Positions 25,851-35,792 of a stretch of DNA of 44,623 nt are shown piece after piece. Source of the DNA: Magnetospira sp. Its GTDB lineage: Bacteria; Pseudomonadota; Alphaproteobacteria; Rhodospirillales; Magnetospiraceae. The stretch's first letter is position 1; every line of letters begins with the position of its first letter. The stretch lies in NCBI GenBank assembly GCA_028282245.1, contig JANQIL010000097.1, positions 1 to 44,623 of the forward strand, read 5' to 3'. A program made the position numbers and the translations under genes. Below the pieces are notes generated by a model. The model made no database searches and was not told where the DNA came from. It saw nothing but the letters and a program-made list of their open reading frames with translations.

Positions 25851-26423
25851 TCAGACTTGCAGAATGTCCTTTTCCTTGTTGGCCAGGGCCTCGTCGATCC
25901 TTCGTATGCTGTCGTCGGTCAGACCCTGAATTTCCTTACCGTAATCCCGGTGCTCGTCCTGCGATATCTGGCTATCCTTTTCCATCCGCTTGAGTTCGTC
26001 CATGGCGTGACGGCGCACGTTGCGCACCGCCACCCGGGAATCCTCGGCGTACTTGCCGGCGATTTTCGTGAATTCGACGCGGCGTTCCTCGGTCAAGGGA
26101 GGAATCGGCACCCGGACCAATTGTCCGTCGGCCTGCGGATTGAGCCCAAGGCCGGCGTCCCGGATCGCCTTCTCGACCGATTTCACGGCGCTCTTGTCCC
26201 ACACCTGCACGGTCAGCATGCGCGGTTCCGGCACCCCGATGTTGCCGACCTGGGTAATCGGCATCGCGGAGCCGTAGACCTCGACCTGCACCGGTTCGAG
26301 AAGGCTGGCGGCGGCGCGCCCGGACCGCAGCCCGGCAAACTCCTGATGCAGCACGGCAACCGCTCCGTCCATGCGATGGGCAACGTCCTTTTTCAGGGAT
26401 GTGAAGTCCGAGTGTTGCGTCAT
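25851..26423 (-). CDS. frr: Ribosome recycling factor
   Basis: RRF splits post-termination ribosomes together with EF-G. The 190-residue protein has the usual length plus a few residues, with [51 protein letters not shown] and [11 protein letters not shown]. Encoded 5 bases after pyrH. Confidence 0.97.
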   Translation of the reverse strand: MTQHSDFTSLKKDVAHRMDGAVAVLHQEFAGLRSGRAAASLLEPVQVEVYGSAMPITQVGNIGVPEPRMLTVQVWDKSAVKSVEKAIRDAGLGLNPQADGQLVRVPIPPLTEERRVEFTKIAGKYAEDSRVAVRNVRRHAMDELKRMEKDSQISQDEHRDYGKEIQGLTDDSIRRIDEALANKEKDILQV

Positions 26424-26428
26424 GGATG

Positions 26429-27178
26429 CTATTCTTTCCTGCCTGCCGTCACGTTCGATTCATCCTCTATGATCGTAAAGCGGCCCTCGCCGCAAACCAC
26501 CCGGGCCAGTTCGCCCGGCCGGTGCACATCGAAGACGAGCATGGGTATCCGGTTCTCCCGCGCGAGAGCGACCGCCGTCTGGTCCATCACCCGCAGATTG
26601 TCGGCCAAGACCCGGGCATAGGTGAGGCGCTCGTAGCGTTTCGCGTCCGGGACCTTCTTGGGATCGGCATCGTAGACGCCATCCACCTGGGTTCCCTTGA
26701 GCAGCGCATCGCAGCCGGTCTCGGCGGCCCGGAGCGCCGCCGCCGTGTCGGTCGTGAAAAACGGATTGCCGGTGCCGCCGGCGAACAGCACCACCTCGCC
26801 GCGATCGAGCCGGCGCACTGCCTCGCGATGGGTGTAGGGCTCGCAAACCGTGGGCATCGACAGACCCGACATCACGGTCGCCTTGACGCCCCGGGTCTCC
26901 AGGGCGCTGCCCATGGCCAGCGCGTTCATGATGGTGGCCAGCATGCCCATGTAGTCGGCCGAGGTGCGCTCAATGCCCCGCGCGGCATCCGACATGCCGC
27001 GAAAGATGTTGCCGCCGCCGATCACCAGACCGACCTGCACCCCCATGGCGTGCAGGGACTTGACCGCTTCCGCCGTCGCGGCGACGGAGGTCGGATCGAG
27101 CCCGAACGCCTTGTTGCCCATCAATCCCTCGCCGGACAGCTTGAGCAGGATGCGTCGGTATTTCGGCCGTGCCGGCAT
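26429..27178 (-). CDS. pyrH: UMP kinase
   Basis: PyrH phosphorylates UMP to UDP. The 249-residue protein has the amino-acid-kinase fold with [42 protein letters not shown] and the [10 protein letters not shown] block. The ATG at 27178 before [15 protein letters not shown] is chosen; the 40 codons upstream in frame lack family similarity. It is 141 bases downstream of tsf. Confidence 0.96.
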   Translation of the reverse strand: MPARPKYRRILLKLSGEGLMGNKAFGLDPTSVAATAEAVKSLHAMGVQVGLVIGGGNIFRGMSDAARGIERTSADYMGMLATIMNALAMGSALETRGVKATVMSGLSMPTVCEPYTHREAVRRLDRGEVVLFAGGTGNPFFTTDTAAALRAAETGCDALLKGTQVDGVYDADPKKVPDAKRYERLTYARVLADNLRVMDQTAVALARENRIPMLVFDVHRPGELARVVCGEGRFTIIEDESNVTAGRKE

Positions 27179-27319
27179 GATCCCGTCCCGTGGTTCGGTC
27201 TGGCCCCGCCTCGGAGCCGTGGGTCGCCGCGACCGCCGGCCCGCCCCCAGAGGCAAGCGGCCCGGATCATACACAATCCGGGCCGTGCGGTCTTTCACAA
27301 AATTGGCACTTTGGCCACC

Positions 27320-28246
27320 CTACCGGCCGGCGGTGGCGGCCACCTCGGCGGCGAAGTCCTCCTGCTTCTTCTCGACACCCTCGCCGAGCGCGAAGCGCAC
27401 GAAACCGGTCACCTCGATCGGCGCTCCGGCCTCCTTGGCGGCGGCGTCGATCACCGCCCGCACCTTGCTCTCGCCATCGATCACGAAAATCTGCTCGAGC
27501 AGGCAAACCTCCTCGTAGAATTTACGCAACCGGCCCTCGACCATCTTGCCAATGATCTCTTCCGGCTTGCCGGAGGCCCGAGCCTGCTCGCTCAGCACCT
27601 CGCGCTCGCGCTCCAGGGCTCCGGGGTCGAGGTCGTCGCGCGACACGGCCTGGGGATTGGCCGCCGCCACGTGCATGGCGATCTGCTTGCCGACCCGTTC
27701 CAGGACCGCCGACTCCCCGGTCGACCGCAGACCGACCAGAACGCCGATCTTGCCCAATCCCGGAGCCTGGACATTGTGGATGTAGGCCCCGATCGCCCCG
27801 GCGTCGACCGCGATCACGCCGGCGCGGCGCAGGATCATGTTCTCGCCGATGGTCGAGATCTGGTGAGTCAGCTCCTCGGCCACCGTGCGCCCGGTGTCCG
27901 GATAGGCGGCGGCGCCCAGGGTCTCCACGTCGCCGTCGGTCCCAACGGCCAGCTTGGCGACCTCGGTCACGAACCCCTGGAAAACGTCGTTGCGGGCCAC
28001 GAAGTCGGTTTCCGAGTTGATCTCGACCACGGCGCCTCGGGTGCCGTCCACCTGGACGCCGACGAGGCCCTCGGCGGCGATCCGGCCGGCCTTCTTGGCG
28101 GCCGCGGCGAGCCCCTTCTTGCGCAGCCAGTCGACCGCGCCCTCCAGGTCGCCGTCGGTCTCGTTCAGCGCCTTCTTGCAATCCATCATCCCGGCGCCGG
28201 TTTTCTCACGCAGATCCTTGACCAGAGCAGCCGTTATCTGGGCCAT
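27320..28246 (-). CDS. tsf: Elongation factor Ts
   Basis: EF-Ts exchanges GDP for GTP on EF-Tu. The 308-residue protein starts [20 protein letters not shown] followed by MDCKKAL, the family signature, and has [12 protein letters not shown] and the C-terminal core. It follows rpsB with an 81-base gap, the near-universal rpsB-tsf pairing. Confidence 0.97.
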   Translation of the reverse strand: MAQITAALVKDLREKTGAGMMDCKKALNETDGDLEGAVDWLRKKGLAAAAKKAGRIAAEGLVGVQVDGTRGAVVEINSETDFVARNDVFQGFVTEVAKLAVGTDGDVETLGAAAYPDTGRTVAEELTHQISTIGENMILRRAGVIAVDAGAIGAYIHNVQAPGLGKIGVLVGLRSTGESAVLERVGKQIAMHVAAANPQAVSRDDLDPGALEREREVLSEQARASGKPEEIIGKMVEGRLRKFYEEVCLLEQIFVIDGESKVRAVIDAAAKEAGAPIEVTGFVRFALGEGVEKKQEDFAAEVAATAGR

Positions 28247-28327
28247 GATTCCCTCGTTCCATTCAATCCATTGAGATTCAAGCGCGGTGGCAGGATAGCA
28301 ATCCGCCACCGCCCGAACATGTGAAAC

Positions 28328-29128
28328 TTAAGCGTCCGCCGGCGCCTCTTCGTCCGCCGGCGCGGCATCCTCGGACGACTCCGGCAAGGCCTCGGCCGGA
28401 ACGTCCTGCTGTTCGCCGAGATCGGCCCCGGAGGCCGCCATTTCGGCCTGAATGCCTCCCAGCACGGCCCCCGACATCATGTCGCAATACAGGGAGATGG
28501 CCCGCGTCGCGTCGTCGTTGCCGGGGATCGGATAGGTGATGCCCACCGGGTCGCTGTTGGTATCCAGGACCGCGACCACCGGGATTCCCAGCTTGTTGGC
28601 CTCGGCGACCGCCAACGACTCCTTGTTGGTGTCGATGATGAACAGGATATCCGGCAGGCCGCCCATGTCCTTGATGCCACCCAGGGAACGCTCCAACTTC
28701 TCGCGCTCGCGGGTCAGGCCGAGCAGTTCCTTCTTGGTCAGGCCCACCGTTTCCCCGCCGAGCTGCGTTTCCAGGTCCTTCAAGCGCTTGATCGAATGGG
28801 AAATGGTGCTCCAGTTGGTCATCATGCCGCCGAGCCAGCGGTGGTTGACATAGTACTGTCCGCACCGCGACGCCGCCTCGGCGATCCGCTCGCTGGCCTG
28901 CCGCTTGGTGCCCACGAACAGCACCCGGCCGCCGCCGGCGACGATGTCGCGCACCGTTTCCATGGCGCGATGCAGCAGCGGCACCGTCTGCCGCATGTCG
29001 ATGATGTGCACGTTGTTGCGCGTCCCGTAGATGAACGGTTCCATCTTGGGGTTCCAGCGCCGGCAGCTATGCCCGAAGTGAACGCCGGCCTCGACGAGCT
29101 GGCGCATGGTGAAGGTCGGCAGAGTCAT
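28328..29128 (-). CDS. rpsB: Ribosomal protein S2
   Basis: S2 is a small-subunit protein needed for S1 binding. The 266-residue protein starts [20 protein letters not shown], has [38 protein letters not shown] and [12 protein letters not shown], then ends with an acidic Ala/Glu/Asp-rich tail of about 30 residues ([20 protein letters not shown]) seen in some alphaproteobacteria. The ATG at 29128 is chosen by similarity; the longer frame upstream is not conserved. First gene of the long minus-strand block. Confidence 0.97.
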   Translation of the reverse strand: MTLPTFTMRQLVEAGVHFGHSCRRWNPKMEPFIYGTRNNVHIIDMRQTVPLLHRAMETVRDIVAGGGRVLFVGTKRQASERIAEAASRCGQYYVNHRWLGGMMTNWSTISHSIKRLKDLETQLGGETVGLTKKELLGLTREREKLERSLGGIKDMGGLPDILFIIDTNKESLAVAEANKLGIPVVAVLDTNSDPVGITYPIPGNDDATRAISLYCDMMSGAVLGGIQAEMAASGADLGEQQDVPAEALPESSEDAAPADEEAPADA

Positions 29129-29288
29129 CCTGTCCAAATCCTTTTCCGGTTGAGCCTCCGCGGACGTCATCTCACGATCATCGGGAGACACCGGAGCGAC
29201 CGGCCGGCTCATGGCGCCGGCGGCCGCAAGCCCGCGTGCGAAAGTGGGGCGCATCGATAAAGGGTCGCGGCGCCGAATGCAAGTCCCT

Positions 29289-29342
29289 TCTTGCGCGCCG
29301 CGCCAAGCGTTCCGGTCTTGCGCGCCGCGCCAAGCGTTCCGG
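29289..29342. repeat. Perfect 27-base tandem duplication
   Basis: Two identical copies, 29289-29315 and 29316-29342, of a unit starting TCTTGCGCGCCGCGCCAAGC and ending GTTCCGG. They lie in the gap between the end of the aminotransferase gene and rpsB, probably within the rpsB upstream region. Likely a recent slippage event. Confidence 0.9.
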
Positions 29343-29347
29343 CGCGG

Positions 29348-30736
29348 TCAGCCGTCGAACAGCCCCTCCGAGCGCGTCCATGCGAGGGTGTCGTCCAGCG
29401 CCCGACGGAACCGCTCGATCATCTGGTCGATCTCCGGCTCGGTGATAATCAACGGGGGCGAGAAGGCGAGGCTGTCGCCCATCGCCCGGTGAATCAGGCC
29501 ATGCGCCTGCGAGCGGGCCGCGCAATGGGGGCCGACGCCGGCCGACGGCTCGAAGCCGGTTCGCGTCGCCTTGTCCTTCATCAGTTCGACGGCGCCCAGA
29601 AGGCCCACCCCGCGCACGTTGCCGACCAGCGGATGGTCGGCCAATTCGTCGAGCCGCGTCCGAAGGCGCGGCCCAATGGCGCGCACCCGGCCAACGACGT
29701 CCCGTTCCTCGTAGATGTTCAGCGTCTCGAGCGCCACGGCGGCCGGCACCGGATGGCCGCCGTAGGTGTAGCCGTGGCCGAAGATGCCGATCTTCTCGCT
29801 CTCGGAGACCATCGCCCGGTAGATGTCGTCGGAGATCATCAGGGCGGAGATCGGCAGATAGCCCGAGGACAGCGCCTTGGCGACACTGATCATGTCCGGC
29901 TTGATGTCGTAGGTCTGGCTGCCGAACCAATTGCCGGTGCGCCCGAAGCCGCAAACCACCTCGTCGACCACGAACAGCACGTCATGCTTGCGCAGAACCG
30001 CCTGCATTTTCTCGAAATAGGTCGCCGGCGGGATCAGCACCCCGCCCGCCGCCATCACGGGCTCGGCGAAGAAGGCGGCCACCGTATCCGGCCCCTCGTC
30101 GAGAATCAGCCGCTCAAGATTGGCGGCAAGGCGGGTCGCGTAGTCCTCCTCGCTTTCCCCGTCCTCGGCGAAACGGTAATGGTGCGGGCAATCGGTATGC
30201 TTGACGCGGTCGATCGGCAGGTCGAAATCCATCTGCACCGGCGGCAGGCCGGTCAGGCTGCCAGCCGCCACGGTCACCCCGTGGTAGCCCTTGTGGCGGG
30301 CGATGATCTTCTTCTTCTCCGGCCGCCCGCGCGCGTTGTTGTAGTACCAGATCAGCTTGACCGCGGTGTCGTTGGCCTCCGACCCCGAATTGGCGAACAA
30401 CACCTTCGACATCGGCACGGGGGCAAGGGACAGCAGCCGCTCGGCGAGATCGATGGCGGCCGGCGAACTCTTGTGGCCAAATCCATGATAGTACGGCAGG
30501 GCCTCCATGGCCCGGGTCGCGGCGGCGACCAGTCGCGGCTCGCTGAACCCCAGCGCCGTGCACCACAGGCCGCCCAGGCCCTCGATGTAATCGCGACCGG
30601 ACTCGTCGAACACCCGCACCCCCTCGCCGCGCACGACGATCAGCGGCCCGGTCTCCTGATGCGTCTTCAGGTTGGTGTAGGGATGCAGATAGTAGGCCTT
30701 GTCGCGGGCGGCGGCGGAATTGGGCGCATGGGTCAT
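29348..30736 (-). CDS. Class III PLP aminotransferase (omega-transaminase type)
   Basis: The 462-residue enzyme belongs to the family that moves amino groups between omega-amino acids or amines and pyruvate or 2-oxoglutarate. Seen are DYIEGLGGLWCTALGF, the cofactor-phosphate loop FANSGSEANDTAVKL, the YHG Tyr block, the Asp-containing VLFVVDEVVCGFGRTG, and the PLP Lys in ISVAKALSSGYLPISA. GGAG precedes the ATG by 9 bases. The substrate cannot be told from the sequence; beta-alanine, putrescine or taurine are possible. A perfect inverted repeat lies 43 bases upstream of the start. No metabolic partner lies next to it. Confidence 0.93.
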   Translation of the reverse strand: MTHAPNSAAARDKAYYLHPYTNLKTHQETGPLIVVRGEGVRVFDESGRDYIEGLGGLWCTALGFSEPRLVAAATRAMEALPYYHGFGHKSSPAAIDLAERLLSLAPVPMSKVLFANSGSEANDTAVKLIWYYNNARGRPEKKKIIARHKGYHGVTVAAGSLTGLPPVQMDFDLPIDRVKHTDCPHHYRFAEDGESEEDYATRLAANLERLILDEGPDTVAAFFAEPVMAAGGVLIPPATYFEKMQAVLRKHDVLFVVDEVVCGFGRTGNWFGSQTYDIKPDMISVAKALSSGYLPISALMISDDIYRAMVSESEKIGIFGHGYTYGGHPVPAAVALETLNIYEERDVVGRVRAIGPRLRTRLDELADHPLVGNVRGVGLLGAVELMKDKATRTGFEPSAGVGPHCAARSQAHGLIHRAMGDSLAFSPPLIITEPEIDQMIERFRRALDDTLAWTRSEGLFDG

Positions 30737-30778
30737 CGGTTCGCTCTCCGGACAGCGCGTGGGTACGCATGATTAGGC

Positions 30779-30801
30779 GGTTTGATCGAAGGGATCAAAC
30801 C
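30779..30801. promoter_or_regulatory. Perfect 9-base inverted repeat, likely operator
   Basis: GGTTTGATC at 30779-30787 and GATCAAACC at 30793-30801 form perfect arms with a 5-base spacer between two divergent genes. The inner TTGATC/GATCAA resembles FNR-type half sites, but the spacing is not that of a canonical FNR box. It may be bound by a regulator of the aminotransferase, the stress protein or both. Confidence 0.5.
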
Positions 30802-30955
30802 CTATCACCGGGAAAACCGCGTCTGGCACATGGCTGGGTAGCGCGCCGACGTCCGGTTTGGGGATGCGCTGGATCGCCGGGTAGGATATACTATAATGAA
30901 AAGAACAACATATTCGGGGAGGTCCGGTCAAAAAATAAACGAAGGACCTTCAGCC

Positions 30956-31795
30956 ATGGCACTCAAGGACATTCTGGTCCACATCGATTCCTCGACCCAT
31001 CTTCCGACCCGCCTGGAAGCGGCGATGTCGCTCGCCAGGACGCATGGCGCCCACCTGATCGGCGCCCATGTGATCAGCGCCCCCGAGATTCCGGAATTCG
31101 TCCGCCCGCACCTGAGCGACGCGCTTCTCGAACGCCAGCACGCCGGACTGCTGGAGCACGCGAGGGAATTGCGGAAAACCTTCGAGGCCGCCTGCGCCGA
31201 GGCCGGCGTCTCCCATGAGTGGCGGCTTTCGGAAGGCAATCTGGTCGACTGCCTGGTTCGCCAGTTCCGTTACGTGGACCTGGGCGTGCTCAGCCAGCGC
31301 GACACCCACGAGGAACCCCAGGTGGGCTCCCGGGAAGTGCCCGACCGGGTGGTCCTGGCGGCCGGCCGGCCGGCCCTGGTGGTGCCGACCGACGGCGCCC
31401 ACAAACCGATCGGCCGAAGCGTCGTGGTCGCCTGGGACGCCAGCCGACTGGCCACCCGCGCCCTGAACGACGCCATGCCGATCCTGGTCGAGGCGGAAAA
31501 AGTCATCGTCCTGGTGGTCAACACCAACGGCCAGGAACACGCGAAGGCCGGCGCGGTCACCGGCGCCAACATTTCCGCCCACCTCAACCGGCGCGGCATC
31601 CCGGCCGAGCCCAAGCAGGTGTTCGACAATGGCCACCACATCGGCCAGATGGTTCTGGCCGAAGTGGAGCGGAACGACGGCGACCTGGTGGTGATGGGCG
31701 CCTGGGGGCATCAGCGGTGGCGCGAAATGGTGCTCGGCGGACTGACCCGCTTCATGATGAGGCACATGACGGTGCCGGTGCTCATGAGCCACTGA
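30956..31795 (+). CDS. Universal stress protein, tandem UspA domains
   Basis: The 279-residue protein has two UspA folds: residues 1-145 starting ALKDILVHIDSSTHLPTRLE, and 150-279 starting SVVVAWDASRLATRALNDAM. Only the second keeps a nucleotide-binding-like C-terminal block (VVMGAWGHQRWREMVLGGLT, matching G-x2-G-x9-G-S/T). Such proteins bind ATP or other ligands and help survive starvation or oxygen stress. The ATG at 30956 follows GAAGGA by 9 bases; a TATAAT at 30892-30897 may be the -10 element, with no good -35. The ATG at 30896 is rejected since it overlaps that element and adds a non-conserved head. Confidence 0.93.
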   Translation: MALKDILVHIDSSTHLPTRLEAAMSLARTHGAHLIGAHVISAPEIPEFVRPHLSDALLERQHAGLLEHARELRKTFEAACAEAGVSHEWRLSEGNLVDCLVRQFRYVDLGVLSQRDTHEEPQVGSREVPDRVVLAAGRPALVVPTDGAHKPIGRSVVVAWDASRLATRALNDAMPILVEAEKVIVLVVNTNGQEHAKAGAVTGANISAHLNRRGIPAEPKQVFDNGHHIGQMVLAEVERNDGDLVVMGAWGHQRWREMVLGGLTRFMMRHMTVPVLMSH

Positions 31796-31845
31796 CACGG
31801 GCCCCCGAATTCGGGAGTCGGGGTCGTCGCCACGACGGGAACGCG

Positions 31846-31880
31846 ACGCGGAGTCCGAATTGACAATCCGGACTCCGCGT
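31846..31880. terminator. Strong two-way hairpin between convergent genes
   Basis: ACGCGGAGTCCG at 31846-31857 pairs perfectly over 12 bases with CGGACTCCGCGT at 31869-31880, with an 11-base loop. It lies between the ends of the stress-protein gene and the methyltransferase gene. There is no T run on either side, so it may act by RNA stability or Rho-assisted stop. Confidence 0.6.
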
Positions 31881-31904
31881 GGCGCGGACGGTCGTCGGGC
31901 CGGC

Positions 31905-32657
31905 TCACCCGGCCGGTTTCCGAAGGACGTAGAACACATAGCCGTAGACAGTGTGCCAGCGCCGGAACAGGGCGATCTCGGCCCGGCATTCCAGGGCGAT
32001 CTCCCACAGCGCCGGGTCGGCGTCCGGGCTCAGGGTGTCCATATGGGCTTCCATGGGCGCGTAGAAGCCCTCCTCCCAGACTCTCGACGGCAAAATCTCC
32101 GCGTGATGGAACCGGTAGCCGAGGCGCTCGGCGGCCAGGATGTTGTCGCCCACCCCCCGCATGGCCGGATAGTTCGCGGCCCAGAACGCGGCGGGCTCGG
32201 GCGGTCGCGCCTCCTGAAACCAGCAGCATTCCGAGACCACGGCGAAACCGCCCGGCTTGAGGAGGGTCCGGAACGTTTCCAACGCGGCGTCGAATCCGAC
32301 CGTGAACACCGCGCCCTCGGACCAGATCAGGTCCAGCGATCCGGCGCCGAACCCGGCCTCCAACATGCCGGCCGCGCGACAGGTCACCCGGTCGGCGAGG
32401 CCGGCCCGCGCCGCCCGCGCCGCGAAGGCGTCGAGGAACGGCCGGTGAACGTCGATCCCGGTCACCCGGGCGCCGGCTCCGGCCAGCACGATTCCGGCGG
32501 CGCCGCTGCCGCAGCCCATGTCGGCGGCGTCCGGCTCGGACGGCAGATCGTCGCGCAGACGATCGTAAAGGCCGCGCGTCACCGGCTCGCTGCCCGGCCC
32601 CTGGCGGGGCAGGGCCTCGAAGAACCGGAACAGGGCCTCGGGAACGGCGTCGTTCAT
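31905..32657 (-). CDS. Class I SAM-dependent methyltransferase
   Basis: The 250-residue protein has the Rossmann methyltransferase motifs: I at AADMGCGSGAAGIVLAGAGA, II near GIDVHRPFLDAF, the acidic SDLIWSEGAVF block and KPGGFAVVSECCW, followed by an Ubi/COQ5-like or DUF-type C-terminal part (YGYVFYVLRK). Its ATG overlaps the cbbR stop (ATGA), so the two are co-translated. The methyl acceptor is unknown; the link to cbbR is unusual and suggests a role near CO2 fixation or a chance fusion of transcripts. Confidence 0.88.
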   Translation of the reverse strand: MNDAVPEALFRFFEALPRQGPGSEPVTRGLYDRLRDDLPSEPDAADMGCGSGAAGIVLAGAGARVTGIDVHRPFLDAFAARAARAGLADRVTCRAAGMLEAGFGAGSLDLIWSEGAVFTVGFDAALETFRTLLKPGGFAVVSECCWFQEARPPEPAAFWAANYPAMRGVGDNILAAERLGYRFHHAEILPSRVWEEGFYAPMEAHMDTLSPDADPALWEIALECRAEIALFRRWHTVYGYVFYVLRKPAG

Positions 32658-33613
32658 CGGTTGTCTCCCATCGTCGCGTCGGCTTTCGGCTTCGCGGACG
32701 GCGCCGCCTCCGTGCCTTTTATCACCCGCGCGCTCTCGGCGGCCAGGAATTCGAGAAAGGTTCGCACCGCCAGGGGCTGGTTGCCGCTGCGCGGATAGAC
32801 CGCGTTCCACGGCCGACGGAGGGGAAACGGCTCGCAATCGATCACCGCCACCCGGCCGGAGGCGATCTCCAGCGCCAGACTCTGGCGCGACAGCACGGCG
32901 AGCCCAAGCCCGGCCATCACCCCCTGCTTGATCGCCTCGCCGCTGCCCAGCTCCATGTAGGGCGTGATCTCCAGGCCATGCTCGAAAAGCAGGCGGTCGA
33001 TCGCCTGGCGGGTTCCGGATCCGGGCTCGCGGACCAGGATGCGCTCGCGCGCCAGATCGGCCAGTTTCACGCGCTTGGCCCCGGTCAGCGGATGCGACGG
33101 ATGCGCGGCCACCACGAGCACGTTTTCGAGAAACGGCTTGTCGCTCACGTCCAGGTGCTCCGGTACCTGCCCCATGATGTAGACATCGTCCTGGCGATTC
33201 TCCAGCCGATTCAGGATGTTCGAGCGGTTGGTGACGGTGAGGATCGGCTGCACCTTGGGATGCCGGCGCACGAACTCGCCCAGCAGGTGCGGCATGAAAT
33301 AGGTCGCCGTGGTAACCGCGGAGACGCGGACCGGCCCCGCGATCTCGCCGCGCAGGGATTCCAGTGCATCGCCCAATTCCGCCATCTCGCGCAGGATGTT
33401 CTGGCTGGCCGACAGCAGCTCGCGCCCGGCGGCGGTCAGAAGCAGGCGCCGGCCGACCTGATCGAACAGCGCCATCCCGGCCTGCTCCTCCAGCCGCTTG
33501 AGCTGAATCGACACCGCCGGCTGGGTCAGGTTGGCCTCGCCGGCGGCCCGCGTGACGCTGCCCAGGCGCGCCACCGCCTCGAACAGGCGCAGTTGCTGAA
33601 GGGTCGCGTGCAT
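32654..33613 (-). CDS. cbbR: LysR regulator CbbR
   Basis: CbbR activates the divergent Calvin-cycle genes in response to redox and phosphorylated intermediates. The 319-residue protein starts MHATLQQLRLFEAVARLGSV with the HTH NLTQPAVSIQLKRLEEQAGM and has the LysR effector domain (VSAVTTATYFMPHLLGEFVR). The ATG at 33613 is chosen because the CbbR family starts there; 25 upstream codons cover the promoter. It is divergent from cbbL with a palindromic operator between them. Confidence 0.93.
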   Translation of the reverse strand: MHATLQQLRLFEAVARLGSVTRAAGEANLTQPAVSIQLKRLEEQAGMALFDQVGRRLLLTAAGRELLSASQNILREMAELGDALESLRGEIAGPVRVSAVTTATYFMPHLLGEFVRRHPKVQPILTVTNRSNILNRLENRQDDVYIMGQVPEHLDVSDKPFLENVLVVAAHPSHPLTGAKRVKLADLARERILVREPGSGTRQAIDRLLFEHGLEITPYMELGSGEAIKQGVMAGLGLAVLSRQSLALEIASGRVAVIDCEPFPLRRPWNAVYPRSGNQPLAVRTFLEFLAAESARVIKGTEAAPSAKPKADATMGDNR

Positions 33614-33644
33614 CGGCCCAACCCATTTGTTTTTGTATATACGT

Positions 33645-33689
33645 GGCATAAAAACTAATAATTTTTCTTTTATGCCCGAATACGGCATA
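33645..33689. promoter_or_regulatory. CbbR operator region
   Basis: TATGCC-N7-GGCATA at 33671-33689 is a perfect LysR-type palindrome, and another half site GGCATA lies at 33645-33650, giving the usual two-part arrangement of recognition and activation sites. It lies in the AT-rich gap between cbbR and cbbL, about 80 bases before the cbbL start. Confidence 0.75.
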
Positions 33690-33769
33690 GTTCAACCCGC
33701 AACGTGACCGTCAAGGCGCGTCGGGCCTCCGCCGCGGGGCCCAAGTCGTGAACCGAGGAGACACTCAAA

Positions 33770-35191
33770 ATGGCAGAAAAAACTTATACGGCGGGAGTGA
33801 AGGAGTATCGGGAAACCTACTGGATGCCCGACTACACCCCTTTGGATTCTGATTTTCTGGCTTGCTTCAAGGTAATCCCGCAGGAAGGGGTGCCGCGCGA
33901 GGAAGCCGCCGCCGCGGTCGCCGCGGAATCGTCGACCGGCACCTGGACCACGGTGTGGACCGACCTTCTGACCGACCTGGACCACTACAAGGGCCGCGCC
34001 TACGCGATCGAGGACGTGCCAGGCAACGACGAAGCCTTCTATGCCTTCATCGCCTATCCGCTGGACCTGTTCGAAGAGGGCTCGGTGGTCAACGTCCTGA
34101 CCTCGCTGGTCGGCAACGTGTTCGGTTTCAAAGCCGTGCGCGCCCTGCGCCTGGAAGACGTTCGGGTGCCGCTGGCCTACATCACCACCTGCGGCGGACC
34201 GCCGCACGGCATCCAGGTCGAGCGCGACATCATGAACAAGTACGGCCGTCCGCTGCTCGGCTGCACCATCAAGCCGAAGCTCGGCCTATCGGCCAAGAAC
34301 TACGGCCGTGCCTGCTACGAAGGCCTGCGCGGTGGTCTGGACTTCACCAAGGACGACGAGAACGTCAACTCGCAGCCGTTCATGCGCTGGCGCCAGCGCT
34401 TCGACTTCGTCGTGGAAGCCATCCAGAAGGCCGAAGCAGAAACCGGTGAGCGCAAGGGTCACTACTTGAACGTCACCGCGCCGACCCCGGAAGAGATGTA
34501 CAAGCGTGCCGAATACGCCAAGGAACTCGGCGCGCCGATCATCATGCACGACTACCTGACCGGCGGCTTCACCGCCAACACGGGTCTGGCCAACTGGTGC
34601 CGCGAAAACGGCATGCTGCTGCACATCCACCGTGCCATGCACGCCGTGCTCGACCGCAACCCGAACCACGGCATCCACTTCCGCGTGCTGACCAAGATGC
34701 TGCGCCTGTCCGGCGGCGATCACCTGCACTCGGGCACCGTCGTCGGCAAGCTGGAAGGCGACCGTGACGCGACCCTGGGCTGGATCGACCTGATGCGTGA
34801 TTCCTACGTCAAGGAAGACCGCTCCCGCGGCATCATGTTCGACCAGGACTGGGGACACATGGCCGGCCTGCTGCCCGTCGCCTCGGGCGGCATCCACGTG
34901 TGGCACATGCCGGCCCTGGTCAGCATCTTCGGTGACGACTCCGTCCTGCAGTTCGGTGGCGGCACCCTGGGTCACCCGTGGGGCAACGCGGCCGGCGCCG
35001 CCGCCAACCGCGTGGCCGTTGAAGCCTGCGTGGAAGCCCGCAATGAGGGCCGTGTGCTTGAGAAGGAAGGCAAGGACATCCTGACCAGCGCCGCCAAGTC
35101 CAGCCCGGAACTGGCCATGGCCATGGAAACGTGGAAGGAGATCAAGTTCGAATTCGACACCGTCGACAAACTTGACATCGCCCACAAGTAG
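33770..35191 (+). CDS. cbbL: Rubisco large subunit, form I (IA type)
   Basis: CbbL fixes CO2 onto ribulose-1,5-bisphosphate. The 473-residue protein has all active-site parts: Lys168 and Lys170 in TIKPKLGLS, the carbamylated Lys194 with Asp196 and Glu197 in [16 protein letters not shown], His287 in [10 protein letters not shown], loop-6 Lys327 in GKLEGDRD, and [10 protein letters not shown]. Context with cbbS, cbbQ and cbbO indicates form IA of the Q-type group without carboxysome genes. GAGGAGA lies before the ATG. Codon choice is highly biased (frequent GGC, CTG, ACC), as for a strongly expressed gene. Confidence 0.98.
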   Translation: MAEKTYTAGVKEYRETYWMPDYTPLDSDFLACFKVIPQEGVPREEAAAAVAAESSTGTWTTVWTDLLTDLDHYKGRAYAIEDVPGNDEAFYAFIAYPLDLFEEGSVVNVLTSLVGNVFGFKAVRALRLEDVRVPLAYITTCGGPPHGIQVERDIMNKYGRPLLGCTIKPKLGLSAKNYGRACYEGLRGGLDFTKDDENVNSQPFMRWRQRFDFVVEAIQKAEAETGERKGHYLNVTAPTPEEMYKRAEYAKELGAPIIMHDYLTGGFTANTGLANWCRENGMLLHIHRAMHAVLDRNPNHGIHFRVLTKMLRLSGGDHLHSGTVVGKLEGDRDATLGWIDLMRDSYVKEDRSRGIMFDQDWGHMAGLLPVASGGIHVWHMPALVSIFGDDSVLQFGGGTLGHPWGNAAGAAANRVAVEACVEARNEGRVLEKEGKDILTSAAKSSPELAMAMETWKEIKFEFDTVDKLDIAHK

Positions 35192-35225
35192 AACGCGAAC
35201 GTTCGGATGCTCCTCGGACGTGCTT

Positions 35226-35253
35226 GCTCCCCCGCCCCGCCGGGTGGGGGAGC
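35226..35253 (+). terminator. Hairpin between cbbL and cbbS
   Basis: GCTCCCCC at 35226-35233 pairs with GGGGGAGC at 35246-35253 in the unusually long 148-base gap between the Rubisco subunit genes. No T run follows. It may be a partial terminator or an RNA-stabilising hairpin that sets different CbbL and CbbS levels. Confidence 0.5.
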
Positions 35254-35339
35254 GGCGCGGAAAGACACCGAGCGTCCGTCCAGGGGGAGTTCAAGGCCCG
35301 CCCGAAGGAAGCGCGCCGAAGACCGATGAGGAACCAGCG

Positions 35340-35696
35340 ATGAGTGACATGCAGGACTACAAATCGAGCCTGAGCGATACCACCAGCCGCAAGTTCGAGA
35401 CCTTTTCCTACCTGACCGAAATGGATGCCGACCGCATCCGCACCCAGGTGCGGTACATTATCGACAAGGGATGGAACCCGGCCGTCGAGCACACCGAGCC
35501 GGAGAACGCCTTCGACCACTATTGGTACATGTGGAAGCTGCCGATGTTCGGCGAGACCGACATCGACCGCATCCTGGCCGAGGTCGAGGCCTGCCACAAG
35601 GCGCATCCCAACAACCACATCCGACTGATCGGCTACGACAACTTCGCGCAGTCGAAGGGCACCGAAATGGTGGTCCGCCGCGGCAAGGCCGTCTGA
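35340..35696 (+). CDS. cbbS: Rubisco small subunit
   Basis: The 118-residue small subunit completes the L8S8 form I enzyme. It has [49 protein letters not shown] and [13 protein letters not shown], as in IA-type small subunits. GAGGA lies 8 bases before the ATG at 35340. Confidence 0.97.
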   Translation: MSDMQDYKSSLSDTTSRKFETFSYLTEMDADRIRTQVRYIIDKGWNPAVEHTEPENAFDHYWYMWKLPMFGETDIDRILAEVEACHKAHPNNHIRLIGYDNFAQSKGTEMVVRRGKAV

Positions 35697-35792
35697 GACC
35701 GGCCACCCGCCCAAGCCTTTGTTCCATGAGCCGACCACGCCCGGCCCCGACACACCGGGGACCGGGTGTGTGTCCAACTCGGAGACATTCAG

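Noticed and set aside
29289-29342. Start of a CRISPR array
   Set aside because: The two copies are directly adjacent with no spacer, and no cas genes are near.
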